Shown here in pieces: positions 1 to 8,703 of a stretch of 64,000 bases of DNA (positions within the stretch are counted from its first letter, which is position 1; every line of letters begins with the position of its first letter). The DNA is from Ga0077527 sp038316355 (GTDB lineage Bacteria; Pseudomonadota; Gammaproteobacteria; Burkholderiales; SG8-41). The DNA is taken from contig JBBQAO010000008.1 in assembly GCA_038316355.1 (NCBI GenBank), positions 13,631 to 77,630 on the forward strand, written 5' to 3'. The notes under the pieces were generated by a model. It saw nothing but the letters and a program-made list of their open reading frames with translations. It was not told where the DNA came from and searched no databases. Position numbers and translations under genes: made by a program.

Positions 1-483
1 GCCGTAAGTGATTTCACCGAGCACCGGCTTGCATGACAGACTGCCAACTTCCTGGAAATAGGTGAACTGGGTGACTTCCATGCCGTCCAGCCACACCTCC
101 CAGCCAAGGCCCCAGGCGCCCAGCGTCGGCGACTCCCAGTCATCTTCGACGAAACGGATGTCATGCGCCCTGGGATCGATGCCCAATGCGCGCAGCGAGT
201 CGAGATAGAGTTGCTGGATGTTCGCCGGTGACGGCTTCAGCACCACCTGATACTGGTAGTAATGCTGCAGCCGGTTCGGGTTGTCGCCGTAGCGACCATC
301 TTTGGGGCGGCGTGACGGCTGCACGAAAGCCGCTTTCCACGGCTCGGGGCCGATGGCGCGGAGAAAGGTTGCGGTGTGGAAAGTGCCCGCACCGACTTCC
401 ATGTCGTACGGTTGCAGCAGCGCGCAGCCCTGCGCGTCCCAGAACTGGTTCAAGGTCAGAATGATTTGCTGGAAAGTAAGCAT
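1..483 (-). CDS. glyQ: Glycyl-tRNA synthetase alpha subunit, N-terminal part
   Basis: Partial gene: the start codon is at 483 and the reading frame runs off the left edge. The translation begins MLTFQQIILTLNQFWDAQGC and contains LLQPYDMEVGAGT and the FVEDDWESPTLGAWGLGWEV segment, all hallmarks of the alpha chain of the bacterial heterotetrameric (alpha2beta2) glycyl-tRNA synthetase. The enzyme charges tRNA-Gly in the cytoplasm, and the alpha chain carries the class II catalytic core. About 161 of the usual roughly 300 residues are visible. It is the downstream neighbour of lnt on the same strand; glyS would be expected just outside the window. Confidence 0.95.
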   Translation of the reverse strand, partial: MLTFQQIILTLNQFWDAQGCALLQPYDMEVGAGTFHTATFLRAIGPEPWKAAFVQPSRRPKDGRYGDNPNRLQHYYQYQVVLKPSPANIQQLYLDSLRALGIDPRAHDIRFVEDDWESPTLGAWGLGWEVWLDGMEVTQFTYFQEVGSLSCKPVLGEITYG

Positions 484-574
484 GAAAAATGCGCATTGCG
501 GCAGGGCGCCGCCAAGCCGCGAATTTTACAGGGTTTGCCGCACCGCGCCAAAGGCCGGCGGCTGTACGGTGCGG

Positions 575-2083
575 CTATTTTGGTGCGCGGCGCAGAGTGA
601 CAAATGCTGTCGCGATGCCGAGCAGGCACAGCGCCAGCGCTGCGGTGTTGCCCCAGCGCACATAAGGCGTTGCGCCGCGCATGCCGGCGACGGTTCGGGT
701 CAGTACCGCCGACTGGAATTCGGGTGCGACGGCTTCAACCATGCCCTGCGGATTGACCACCGCAGTCATGCCGGTGTTGGTGGCGCGCAGCATGTAACGG
801 CCGGTTTCCAGCGCGCGCATCTGCGCGATCTGCAGATGCTGCTGCGGCGCCACCGAACGGCCGAACCAGGCGACATTGCTGACATTGACCAGCAGTGTCG
901 CCTGCGGCAACTGGCGGATGATTTCCTCGCCGAAAGCGTCCTCGTAGCAGATGTTGATCGCGACCTGTTCGCCGGCTACCGCCAGCGGTTGCTGATCGAC
1001 ACTGCCGCGCGCGAAATCCTGCAGCGGAATCGCCAGCCGTGACACCAGTTCACCGAGGATCGGGCGCAGCGGAATGAATTCACCGAAGGGCACCAGGTGG
1101 TTTTTGCGGTAGGTCTGGCCTTTTGCGCTGCCCACCGACACCACGCTGTTGTAGTAATCACCGTTGGGCAGGCGCTCGGGCACGCCGATCAGCACGTCGC
1201 CGTTGTTGCGCCTGGCGTGTTCTGCCAGCGCATCCAGATAAGCGGCAGGAACATCGCGCAGAAACAGCGGCAATGCCGTCTCGGGCAGGATGATCAAACG
1301 CGCGTCGCTGCCGCGGACCATGTCGAGGTAGGTTTTCAGTGTGGCGCGCAACTGGTCTTCGCGCCATTTCTGATCCTGGTCGATATTGCCCTGAAGCAGG
1401 CTGACAGAGATGCTGGTGCCAGTGGCTTCGGTCCAGGCCACGTGTTTGAGGCCAGCGCCGGCGATCCAGATGACGATCAGCGCTGCCGGCCATCGCCACA
1501 CCGCGCGCAGATTACCCCACGGTCTTGCCAGCCATAACCAGCACAAGGTGCCGGCAGTGGCGAACAGCAGCAGCGTGATGCCGTGCAGGCCGAGCACTGC
1601 GGCATAACCGGCGAGCGGACTGGCCGGCGCTTGCGAGTAACCGGGATTGATCCAGGGGAATCCGGTGAATACCCAACCGCGCAGCCATTCGAGCAGCGTG
1701 AACACGGCTGGTACGAAGACGATCCAGTTCAGTGCGGAGGGAATTGCAAACCGCCGGCTCAGATAACCAACGATGGCTGGATGCAGCGCAAGGTAGGCGC
1801 AGAACAACAGCGTGGCTGCAGCGGCCAGTGGCGCCGGCATCGCGCCGAATATGTTCAGACTGATATAAACCCAGGACACGCCGGCGCCGAACCAGCCCAG
1901 CCCGAAGGCAAAACCCAGCAGCGCTGCATCGCGAGCCGACGCCGCGCGCTGCCACAGCAGGAACAGCGCGGCAAAGGTCAGCAGCGGCAGCGGGAACAGG
2001 TAAAACGGCGCGTAACCGGCGACGGTGATGGCGCCCAACGTTGCGGCGATGACCCACTGGGTGCTGCGGCGTGGTGTGAGCAT
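575..2083 (-). CDS. lnt: Apolipoprotein N-acyltransferase
   Basis: Transfers the third acyl chain to the N-terminal cysteine of lipoproteins in the inner membrane. The 502-residue product has the family's layout: about six hydrophobic helices in the first 215 residues, then a periplasmic nitrilase-fold domain, then a final helix near the C-terminus. The catalytic triad is visible as Glu268 (in LPETALP), Lys327 (in YRKNHLVPFGE) and Cys379 (in NICYEDAFG). It follows corC on the same strand, in the conserved miaB-phoH-ybeY-corC-lnt order, but the 248-bp gap to corC is filled by two repeat elements, so lnt may need its own promoter. Confidence 0.96.
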   Translation of the reverse strand: MLTPRRSTQWVIAATLGAITVAGYAPFYLFPLPLLTFAALFLLWQRAASARDAALLGFAFGLGWFGAGVSWVYISLNIFGAMPAPLAAAATLLFCAYLALHPAIVGYLSRRFAIPSALNWIVFVPAVFTLLEWLRGWVFTGFPWINPGYSQAPASPLAGYAAVLGLHGITLLLFATAGTLCWLWLARPWGNLRAVWRWPAALIVIWIAGAGLKHVAWTEATGTSISVSLLQGNIDQDQKWREDQLRATLKTYLDMVRGSDARLIILPETALPLFLRDVPAAYLDALAEHARRNNGDVLIGVPERLPNGDYYNSVVSVGSAKGQTYRKNHLVPFGEFIPLRPILGELVSRLAIPLQDFARGSVDQQPLAVAGEQVAINICYEDAFGEEIIRQLPQATLLVNVSNVAWFGRSVAPQQHLQIAQMRALETGRYMLRATNTGMTAVVNPQGMVEAVAPEFQSAVLTRTVAGMRGATPYVRWGNTAALALCLLGIATAFVTLRRAPK

Positions 2084-2140
2084 CAGGGCGTCAGTCCAAA
2101 ATATCAGTAACTATTCAGTGTGAACGAAAGTCAAAAACAT

Positions 2141-2246
2141 CCCTCATCCGGCGCTGCGCGCCACCCTTTGCTCTGCTTCAAGTGTGCCCTTGTCGCAGAG
2201 GGCGGGGGTTTCTCACCCTCCCCCCGGGAGAGGGCCGGGGTGAGGG
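2141..2246. repeat. REP-like GC-rich palindromic element
   Basis: Imperfect inverted repeat of about 106 bp. The left end CCCTCATCCGGC (2141-2152) pairs with the right end GCCGGGGTGAGGG (2234-2246), and an inner CCCTCCCCCC/GGGAGAGGG hairpin lies near 2216-2234. The right half, read on the minus strand, gives TCCCTCACCCC then CCCTCTCCC, the same pattern as the element inside uvrA at 45230-45317. It is non-coding here and sits between lnt and corC. Confidence 0.75.
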
Positions 2247-2280
2247 AAGATGTTGATTGGGTCATCCGGGTCGAATAGAC

Positions 2281-2312
2281 GAAAATATCAATAAAAACAA
2301 TTACTTATACTG
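2281..2312 (+). repeat. Dispersed AT-rich element, copy 1
   Basis: Core ATCAATAAAAACAA at 2287-2300, preceded by AAAAT and followed after two bases by ACTTATA. It starts 34 bp after the REP-like element and ends about 20 bp from the corC stop codon. It belongs to the six-copy family described in the findings and stands out from the GC-rich surroundings. Confidence 0.8.
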
Positions 2313-2331
2313 TGCTGTAACTAGGCCACAG

Positions 2332-3168
2332 TTATGCTGCCGGTTTATCGAGTTTTTTCGCAACCTGCAGCAGATAAACTCGCCGGCTGTCGGCGCGCAG
2401 CACACGGAAATTCCACTGGTCGATCAACAGCTGTTCGCCGCGTTTGGGCACGCGGCCAAACCGTTTCAGCACCAGGCCGCCGACGGTGTCGAATTCCTCG
2501 TCGCTGAATGCGGTGCCGAAGGCGGCGTTGAAATCGGCGATCTCGGTCAGCGCTTTGACGCGGTAGATGCCGCGTTTTTCCTGCACGATGTTGCCTTCGG
2601 CCTCGTCAAAATCGTATTCGTCCTCGATGTCGCCGACGATCTGCTCCAGCACGTCCTCGATGGTGATCAGGCCGGCAACGCCACCGTATTCATCGACAAC
2701 GATGGCGATGTGATTGCGGTTCTTGCGGAATTCCTTGAGCAGCACGTTGAGCGGCTTTGCTTCCGGAATGAACACCGCCGGGCGCAGCATTTCGCGCACA
2801 TTGAATTCTTCCTCGCCGGCGTAATAGCGCAGCAGATCCTTGGCGAGCAGGATGCCGATGACGTCATCCTTGCCTTCGCCGATGACCGGGAAACGCGAGT
2901 GCGCGGTTTCGATGACCAGCGGAATGAAGCGATCCGGCGGTTCGTTGACGTCGATGACATCCATCTGCGCGCGCGGCACCATGATGTCACGCGCCTGCAT
3001 TTCAGCGACCTGCATCACGCCTTCGATCATCGCCAGGCCGTCGGCGTCGAGCAGGTTGTGGTCGTGTGCCGAGCGCAGCAGAGTGATCAGTTGTTCGCGG
3101 TCTTCGGGCTCGCGCAGCAGCAGCGTTGAGAGCCGTTCGAGCAGAGTGGGTTTTTGCGGTTCGGCCAT
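2332..3168 (-). CDS. corC: CorC/HlyC-type CBS-domain protein (YbeX family)
   Basis: A 278-residue cytoplasmic protein without the DUF21 membrane domain. A CBS pair occupies roughly residues 60-185 (MVPRAQMDVIDV, then HIAIVVDEYGGVAGLITIED), and a CorC/HlyC C-terminal domain covers roughly 200-275 (DTVGGLVLKRFGRVPKRGE). The family is linked to magnesium/cobalt efflux and, in YbeX, to ribosome maintenance; the exact biochemical role is unsettled. It lies 14 bp downstream of ybeY in the conserved operon, which supports the YbeX assignment. Confidence 0.92.
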   Translation of the reverse strand: MAEPQKPTLLERLSTLLLREPEDREQLITLLRSAHDHNLLDADGLAMIEGVMQVAEMQARDIMVPRAQMDVIDVNEPPDRFIPLVIETAHSRFPVIGEGKDDVIGILLAKDLLRYYAGEEEFNVREMLRPAVFIPEAKPLNVLLKEFRKNRNHIAIVVDEYGGVAGLITIEDVLEQIVGDIEDEYDFDEAEGNIVQEKRGIYRVKALTEIADFNAAFGTAFSDEEFDTVGGLVLKRFGRVPKRGEQLLIDQWNFRVLRADSRRVYLLQVAKKLDKPAA

Positions 3169-3182
3169 ATTCGGTATTGTGT

Positions 3183-3668
3183 TCAGGCGCCGCGTGCCGG
3201 AGCAGGGCGATAGGGGTCAGGATACCCGAAGCGGGCGAGCAACGTCCGTTCGCGGCGTTCCATCACGGCGGCATCCTTGGTGTTTTTGTGGTCGTAACCC
3301 TGCAGGTGCAGCAGGCCGTGCATGACCATGTGCGCGTAATGCGCGGCGACGGTCTTGCGTTGTGCGCGGGCCTCGCGGGTGATCACCGGCGCGCACAATG
3401 CGATGTCGCCTTCGAGCGGCGGTGTATCGCGAAAGACGAAGGTCAGCACGTTGGTGGCGTAATCCCTGTTGCGGTAGCTGCGGTTGAGCAGTCGCCCCTC
3501 GGCCTGACCGACGATGCGGATGGTGACGCGGGCATTGCCGGCCGCATTGCTGGCCAGTGCTGCCCGCGCCCACTGGCGGATGCGCGCGGGTGTCGGCACG
3601 TTGCGCGCGGTGGCTGCGCATTGCACGGCGATGTGCGATCCCGAAGGACTTCTAGCGCCGCTTTTCAT
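3183..3668 (-). CDS. ybeY: Endoribonuclease YbeY (rRNA maturation factor)
   Basis: Zinc-dependent RNase that acts in 16S rRNA 3'-end maturation and ribosome quality control. The 161-residue product carries the signature HGLLHLQGYDH (about residues 114-124), whose three histidines bind the metal, and the upstream family segment NVLTFVF. The start at 3668 overlaps the 3' end of phoH by 17 bp, suggesting translational coupling; the first 15 or so residues are not family-typical, so a slightly later start is possible. Confidence 0.94.
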   Translation of the reverse strand: MKSGARSPSGSHIAVQCAATARNVPTPARIRQWARAALASNAAGNARVTIRIVGQAEGRLLNRSYRNRDYATNVLTFVFRDTPPLEGDIALCAPVITREARAQRKTVAAHYAHMVMHGLLHLQGYDHKNTKDAAVMERRERTLLARFGYPDPYRPAPARGA

Positions 3669-4644
3669 TTTTTTCGTTGTTGGCGGTTTTTCCGCTTTCT
3701 GCGGTTTTGCCGTAACGGTCGTAGGCGTTGACGATGCGCTGCACCAGCGGATGACGCACCACGTCTTCGGACTTGAAAAAGGTGAAGGCGATGCCGCGTA
3801 CTTTTTTCAGCACCACCTGGGCTTCGACCAGGCCGCTGATCATGCCTTTGGGCAGGTCGATCTGGGTGACGTCGCCGGTGATCACCGCCTTGCTGCCGAA
3901 ACCGATGCGGGTGAGGAACATTTTCATCTGTTCGCGGGTGGTGTTCTGCGCCTCGTCGAGAATGATGAAGGCGTGGTTCAGCGTGCGCCCGCGCATGAAT
4001 GCGAGCGGTGCGATCTCGATCGCCTGGCGCTCGAACATCTTGGCGACCTTGTCGTAACCCATCAGGTCATACAGCGCGTCGTAGAGCGGGCGCAGGTACG
4101 GATCCACCTTCTGCGCCATGTCGCCGGGCAGGAAACCCAGTCGTTCACCGGCTTCGACTGCGGGACGGACCAGGATGATGCGTTCCACTGCATCGCGCTC
4201 CAGCGCATCGACGGCACAGGCCACCGCCAGATAGGTCTTGCCGGTGCCGGCAGGGCCGATGCTGAAGGTGATGTCGTGTTTCTGGATGTTCAGCAGATAT
4301 TCGTTCTGGCGCGGTGTGCGGCCGTGCAGGTCCGGCTTGCGGGTGATCAGCGCCGGCACGGGAATCGTGGCATGCGCCGCACCCTGGTGGCCGGCCTCGA
4401 TCAGTGCGAGCTGAATTACATCCAGAGACAACGGATCCTGCGCCTTGCCGTAAAAATCCTGCAGCACCCTGGCCGCGATGCGCGCGCGCTCCAGTGTGCC
4501 GTTCAATGCGAAATGTTCGCCGCGCCGCGTGATGTTGACGTCCAGCGCAGTTTCGATCTGGCGCAGGTTTTCGTCGAGCGCCCCGCACAGGTTGGCGAGG
4601 CGGTGGTTGTCGACCGGCGTAAAGCTGATTTCAACGGGTTTCAA
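3652..4644 (-). CDS. PhoH-like ATPase (YbeZ/PhoL)
   Basis: A 330-residue cytoplasmic P-loop protein. Walker A GPAGTGKT lies at about residues 130-137 and Walker B FIILDEAQNTT near residue 225, in the order seen in PhoH. An N-terminal KH-like stretch precedes the ATPase domain, as in PhoH-like/YbeZ proteins, and the C-terminus is a charged Asn/Glu/Lys tail. The family is thought to be an RNA-linked ATPase that works with YbeY; the overlap with ybeY fits this. Confidence 0.93.
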   Translation of the reverse strand: MKPVEISFTPVDNHRLANLCGALDENLRQIETALDVNITRRGEHFALNGTLERARIAARVLQDFYGKAQDPLSLDVIQLALIEAGHQGAAHATIPVPALITRKPDLHGRTPRQNEYLLNIQKHDITFSIGPAGTGKTYLAVACAVDALERDAVERIILVRPAVEAGERLGFLPGDMAQKVDPYLRPLYDALYDLMGYDKVAKMFERQAIEIAPLAFMRGRTLNHAFIILDEAQNTTREQMKMFLTRIGFGSKAVITGDVTQIDLPKGMISGLVEAQVVLKKVRGIAFTFFKSEDVVRHPLVQRIVNAYDRYGKTAESGKTANNEKNEKRR

Positions 4645-4659
4645 TGGATGAGGTTACTT

Positions 4660-6000
4660 TCAGGCCATGAGTTCGGTGGTGACCAGTTCACCGCGCAGGG
4701 TATGCGCCTGCATTTCGGTGATCAGGACTTCGGCAAACGTGCCGATGCGGTGGTGCGGGCCGGGGAAATTCACCACCCGGTTGTTGTCGGTCCGTGCCGC
4801 GAGTTCCGTGACATCGCGACGGGAAACACCGTCGATCAGCACGCGCTGGCGGGTGCCGACCATGGCTAAGCTGATAACGCCGGCTTGTGCGGTGATTTGT
4901 GCCTGCAGGCGCTGCAGCCGGAGCTGTTTCACTTCTTGCGCCGTGTCATCCGCCAGATTTGCAGCGGGGGTGCCGGGACGCGGACTGTAGACAAAGCTGT
5001 AGCTGTCGTCGAAACCGACGTCGGCGATGAGTTGCAGGGTCTGTTCAAAATCGTGTTCGGTTTCACCGGGAAAACCGATGATGAAATCCGAAGTAATGCT
5101 GATACCGGGGCGCGCTGCGCGCAGCCGGCGAATGATGGATTTGTATTCGAGCGTGGTGTAACCGCGTTTCATCGCGCCCAGTACTCGATCCGAGCCCGAC
5201 TGCACCGGCAGATGTACATGGCTGCCCAGTTGCGGAATGCGGGCGTGGGCCTCGATCAGGCGCGGCGTGAATTCCCTGGGATGCGAAGTCGTGTAGCGGA
5301 TGCGTTCGATGCCGGGGATGGCGGCGACATGGTCGAGCAGCAGCGCCAGATCCGCGCTCTCGGTTTCGCCGTCAACCGGGGCGCGCCAGGCATTGACGTT
5401 CTGGCCGAGCAGCGTGACTTCGAGAACGCCCTGCAGTGCCAGTTCGGCAATGTCGGTGAGTACATCATCGAAGGGCCGTGACACTTCTTCACCGCGGGTG
5501 TACGGCACCACGCAGAATGAACAGTATTTGCTGCAGCCTTCCATGATCGACACAAACGCCGTGACACCCTCGACGCGTGCGGGAGGCAGGTGATCGAATT
5601 TTTCGATCGCGGGGAAGCTGATGTCCACCTGCGGCTGGCCGGTGGCGCGGCGCGCGGCGATCAACTGCGGCAGCCGATGCAGGGTTTGCGGGCCGAACAC
5701 AACATCGACGTAGGGTGCGCGTTTGACGATGGCAGCACCCTCCTGGCTGGCGACGCAGCCGCCGACTCCGATGATCAGTTTGGGATTCTGCAGTTTGAGT
5801 TCGCGCACGCGGCCGAGGTCATGGAAGACCTTTTCCTGGGCTTTTTCGCGCACTGAACAGGTGTTGAACAGGATGACGTCGGCAGCGGCGGGGTCGTCGG
5901 TGGGGGTGAGGCCGTCAACGACGCGGAGTACGTCAGCCATCTTGCCCGAGTCATACTCGTTCATCTGACAGCCGAAGGTTTTGATGTAAACCTTGCCCAC
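4660..6000 (-). CDS. miaB: tRNA-2-methylthio-N6-dimethylallyladenosine synthase
   Basis: Radical-SAM methylthiotransferase that adds the 2-methylthio group to i6A37 in tRNAs reading codons that start with U. The 446-residue product shows the N-terminal cluster cysteines C11, C48 and C82 and the radical-SAM triad C156-x3-C160-x2-C163 (EGCSKYCSFC), followed by a C-terminal TRAM domain (about 375-440). It is the first conserved gene of the miaB-phoH-ybeY-corC-lnt run, 15 bp upstream of phoH. Confidence 0.97.
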   Translation of the reverse strand: MGKVYIKTFGCQMNEYDSGKMADVLRVVDGLTPTDDPAAADVILFNTCSVREKAQEKVFHDLGRVRELKLQNPKLIIGVGGCVASQEGAAIVKRAPYVDVVFGPQTLHRLPQLIAARRATGQPQVDISFPAIEKFDHLPPARVEGVTAFVSIMEGCSKYCSFCVVPYTRGEEVSRPFDDVLTDIAELALQGVLEVTLLGQNVNAWRAPVDGETESADLALLLDHVAAIPGIERIRYTTSHPREFTPRLIEAHARIPQLGSHVHLPVQSGSDRVLGAMKRGYTTLEYKSIIRRLRAARPGISITSDFIIGFPGETEHDFEQTLQLIADVGFDDSYSFVYSPRPGTPAANLADDTAQEVKQLRLQRLQAQITAQAGVISLAMVGTRQRVLIDGVSRRDVTELAARTDNNRVVNFPGPHHRIGTFAEVLITEMQAHTLRGELVTTELMA

Positions 6001-6003
6001 AAG

Positions 6004-6318
6004 TTACTTCTTGGTGCGGTCGAGCCGAGCCTGTTCATCCGGCGTCAGGATCACGATGCGCAGAATCTCGCCGTTGCGGTCGAGTTGGTACAGTACTTCA
6101 GAGCCCGGTGGCAACTGGCCCTGGGTGATGGTGAGGTTGTTGCTGTTGACGATGATGCCACCCGGTGCCAGGCGCAGGATTTCCGTGCCGACCTGTACTG
6201 TGGGGAACATCTGGCGCTCGCCGGTGGTGCCGCGCTTGGCTTCAGCCGGCAGCGCACGCTGCGCCCAAGCTGGTGCAGTGAAAGCCAAAAAAGCCAATAA
6301 AAGCATTAACTTACGCAT
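6004..6318 (-). CDS. Small secreted protein of unknown function
   Basis: A 104-residue product with a clear Sec signal peptide (MRKLMLLLAFLAFTAPAWAQ, cleavage after AWA). The mature part is hydrophilic with short beta-like segments (GTEILRLAPGGIIV, GSEVLYQLDRNGEILRIVIL) and no cysteines. The start at 6318 was chosen because the signal peptide begins there; the frame stays open further upstream but without family-like features. It ends 3 bp before the miaB start codon on the same strand, so it is probably cotranscribed. I do not recognise a family. Confidence 0.75.
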   Translation of the reverse strand: MRKLMLLLAFLAFTAPAWAQRALPAEAKRGTTGERQMFPTVQVGTEILRLAPGGIIVNSNNLTITQGQLPPGSEVLYQLDRNGEILRIVILTPDEQARLDRTKK

Positions 6319-6382
6319 GGTCGCACGATAACACGGCAGGGCTTGCCCGGCAAACGAAAGCACCGGACAGCAACAAAAGAAG

Positions 6383-6458
6383 TGGTGGCGAGTCAGGGAT
6401 TTGAACCCCGGACCAATGGATTATGATTCCACTGCTCTAACCACTGAGCTAACTCGCC
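6383..6458 (-). tRNA. tRNA-Met (anticodon CAU)
   Basis: A 76-nt cloverleaf including an encoded 3' CCA. The acceptor stem pairs GGCGAGT with ACTCGCC, the D-loop region reads TAGCTCAGTGG, the anticodon arm is GTGGA-atCATaa-TCCAT, and the T arm carries GGTTCAAAT. The first acceptor pair is G-C and can form, unlike the usual mismatch of initiator tRNA, so it is most likely elongator Met; a lysidine-modified Ile-CAU tRNA is less likely but not excluded by sequence reading alone. Confidence 0.93.
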
Positions 6459-6621
6459 ACGGGAAGGCGGCGCAGTCTAAAGAGAGGGGGGCGGCCTTGT
6501 CAAGCCGGCAGCCATCGCCATTTCCCGGATTTGCCTGAATAATCCATGCGTTGCCGGTGTTTATCAGGTAGTTGAGGATGACCAGCAAGCCACCGGCAAA
6601 GCCCGCTTAGAATATCAGATC

Positions 6622-7866
6622 GTGGAATCTCAAACGTACAACACTATAAGAGCGGTACCCGCCCGGCATGGGCGCCACGACGCAGCGATTGTCGGTGGCG
6701 GTCTGGTCGGCGCCAGCCTGGCACTGGCGCTGCAGCGCGCCGGTCTGGACGTTGCGCTGATCGAGCCGCAAGCGCCACAGGCCCCACTTGCAGCCGATGC
6801 CTGGGACAGCCGCATTTACGCGATCAGTCCCGGCAACGTCGCGTTTCTGGAAAGCCTGGGTGTGTGGTCCCGGCTGGATGCGCAACGCCTGCAGCGTGTC
6901 GAAGCCATGGCGATCTGCGGCGATGCCCCGGCAGGCCGGCTGGAGTTCAGCGCCTATGATTCAGGCTTGCGCGAACTGGCCTGGATCGTTGAAGGCAGCG
7001 CCTTGCTGCAGGCCTTGCGTGCGGCGATTGCCGATACCGGACAAGTGCACGTGGCGTGCCCGGCGCAGGCGTCAGCGTTGCAGGTCGATGCGGATGCCGC
7101 GCAGCTCACGCTGGCCGATGGTGCGCAGATGGATGAGGTACAGATGGATGGTGCACAGATACAAGCACAACTGGTGATCGGCACTGACGGCGGGGATTCC
7201 TGGGTGCGGCGTGCTGCCGGCATTGCTGCCCGAGTCAGCGATTATCACCAATTCGGCGTTGTAGCTAACTTCGAGATTGAAAAAAATCATCGCGGAACCG
7301 CATTTCAGTGGTTTCGCGCGGACGGTGTACTGGCGCTGTTGCCCTTGCCGGGCAAGCGCATGTCGATGGTGTGGTCGGCAACGGAGGATCATGCGCAAAC
7401 ACTGCTTGCAATGGATGCAGCCGCACTGGCGGATGCAGTGGCCGCGGCCAGCGGCGGCGTGGTCGGCGAATTGCGCCTGGTGACGCCAGTGACCGCATTT
7501 CCGCTGCGTCTGGCGCACATAGCCGACCTCGTTGCGCCGCGGATTGCGCTGGCCGGGGATGCTGCGCACCATGTGCACCCGCTGGCGGGCCAGGGGGTGA
7601 ATCTGGGCTTTCGCGATGTGCGCGAACTGGCTGCGGTGCTGGCCAGTCGCGCGCCGCAGCAGGATTGCGGGGATTTGTCACTGTTGCGCCGTTACGCGCG
7701 GGCCCGGCGCGAGGATATTGCTACCATGGCGCTCGGCACGGATGTTTTACAGAAACTTTTTGCTGTGCAGTCGGTCTGGCTTTCCGGGGCGCGCAATTCC
7801 GGCATGGCGGTCGTGAACCGGCTGCCGTTCCTGAAAAACCTGCTGATCCGGCACGCTGCGGCTTAG
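6622..7866 (+). CDS. UbiH/UbiF/COQ6-family FAD monooxygenase
   Basis: Flavoprotein hydroxylase that probably acts on the ubiquinone ring. The 414-residue product has the dinucleotide motif GGGLVGAS (about 25-32), the internal GTDGGDSWVRR motif and the FAD ribityl motif ALAGDAAHHVHPLAGQG. The start is a GTG at 6622, with no strong ribosome binding site. Which ring position it hydroxylates (C4, C5 or C6) cannot be told from sequence alone. A 15-bp tandem triplication adds Asp/Gln-rich residues near position 170. The next gene is dsbC, 99 bp downstream. Confidence 0.9.
   Translation: MESQTYNTIRAVPARHGRHDAAIVGGGLVGASLALALQRAGLDVALIEPQAPQAPLAADAWDSRIYAISPGNVAFLESLGVWSRLDAQRLQRVEAMAICGDAPAGRLEFSAYDSGLRELAWIVEGSALLQALRAAIADTGQVHVACPAQASALQVDADAAQLTLADGAQMDEVQMDGAQIQAQLVIGTDGGDSWVRRAAGIAARVSDYHQFGVVANFEIEKNHRGTAFQWFRADGVLALLPLPGKRMSMVWSATEDHAQTLLAMDAAALADAVAAASGGVVGELRLVTPVTAFPLRLAHIADLVAPRIALAGDAAHHVHPLAGQGVNLGFRDVRELAAVLASRAPQQDCGDLSLLRRYARARREDIATMALGTDVLQKLFAVQSVWLSGARNSGMAVVNRLPFLKNLLIRHAAA
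7117..7161 (+). repeat. In-frame 15-bp tandem repeat, three units
   Basis: Units GATGGTGCGCAGATG (7117-7131), GATGAGGTACAGATG (7132-7146) and GATGGTGCACAGATA (7147-7161), coding for DGAQM-DEVQM-DGAQI. They lie just before the conserved QLVIGTDGG segment of the monooxygenase and lengthen a loop. Confidence 0.85.
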
Positions 7867-7965
7867 CCGGGCGCCCAATCAAGTTGGATGCGAGTTAGAT
7901 ACGATTAAAAGCAGGCAACCGCGGTATTGATCAATTACATGGGCAGTCTGCCCGGGGAATCCCGA

Positions 7966-8676
7966 ATGTTTAAGCGAATTGCAGGTGTTTTGTGCGCTGT
8001 GTTGCTGATAGCCCTTCCGGCGCGGGCCGACGAGGGCAGTGTGCGCAAGGCCTTCGAGGGCAAATTTCCGTCGATGAAAATCGAAAGCGTTACCCGTATG
8101 CCGTTTCCCGGGCTGTACGAAATCGTGTTTGACGGGCAGGTGGTCTACACCGACGAAAAACTCACTTATCTGATGAACGGCAACCTGTTCGACCTGCGTG
8201 ACGCCAAAGAACGCAACCTGACGCGCGAGCGGCGCGACCAGATTGCCTCGGGCGCGCTGGTCAAGGCGCAGCCGAATGCAATCAAACGTGTCAAAGGCAA
8301 TGGCAAACGCATTATCTATACCTTTGAGGATCCCAACTGCGGCTACTGCAAGGAGCTGCAGAAAGAACTCAACAAGGTCAAAGACATCACCGTGTATACC
8401 TTCCTGCTGCCGATTTTGTCAGCGGATTCCGCGGAAAAAGCGAAGGCGGTATGGTGTGCCAAGGATCGCGCGAAGGCCTGGGATGACCTGATGAACAAGG
8501 CGGCCCTGCCGGCGAATGCGGTGAAAACCTGTGCGACGCCGCTGGAAGAAAATCAACTGCTGGCACAACGCTTCGGCGTGCGTGGCACACCGGCGGTTTA
8601 TCTCGCCAATGGTCAGCAGGTCGGCGGTTTCCTGCCCGCCGAAAAACTGGAGCAGGCGCTCGCCGCGGTGCAGTAA
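7966..8676 (+). CDS. dsbC: Thiol:disulfide interchange protein DsbC
   Basis: Periplasmic disulfide isomerase. The start at 7966 gives a 236-residue precursor with a Sec signal peptide (MFKRIAGVLCAVLLIALPAR, then ADEG). An N-terminal dimerisation domain is followed by a thioredoxin-fold domain whose active site is CGYC at 125-128 (DPNCGYCKELQ), and the cis-proline loop reads GTPAVYL. The length fits the family (about 235). A second cysteine pair (CAKDR and KTCATP) matches the structural disulfide of DsbC. Confidence 0.95.
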   Translation: MFKRIAGVLCAVLLIALPARADEGSVRKAFEGKFPSMKIESVTRMPFPGLYEIVFDGQVVYTDEKLTYLMNGNLFDLRDAKERNLTRERRDQIASGALVKAQPNAIKRVKGNGKRIIYTFEDPNCGYCKELQKELNKVKDITVYTFLLPILSADSAEKAKAVWCAKDRAKAWDDLMNKAALPANAVKTCATPLEENQLLAQRFGVRGTPAVYLANGQQVGGFLPAEKLEQALAAVQ

Positions 8677-8703
8677 CCGCATCACCAGCCGTTTACCCCC
8701 GTG

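Noticed and set aside
2257..3129. Long open frames opposite corC, phoH, uvrA and other GC-rich genes
   Set aside because: They are shadows: His/Arg/Gln-rich, no starts with ribosome sites, no domain motifs, and opposite proven genes.
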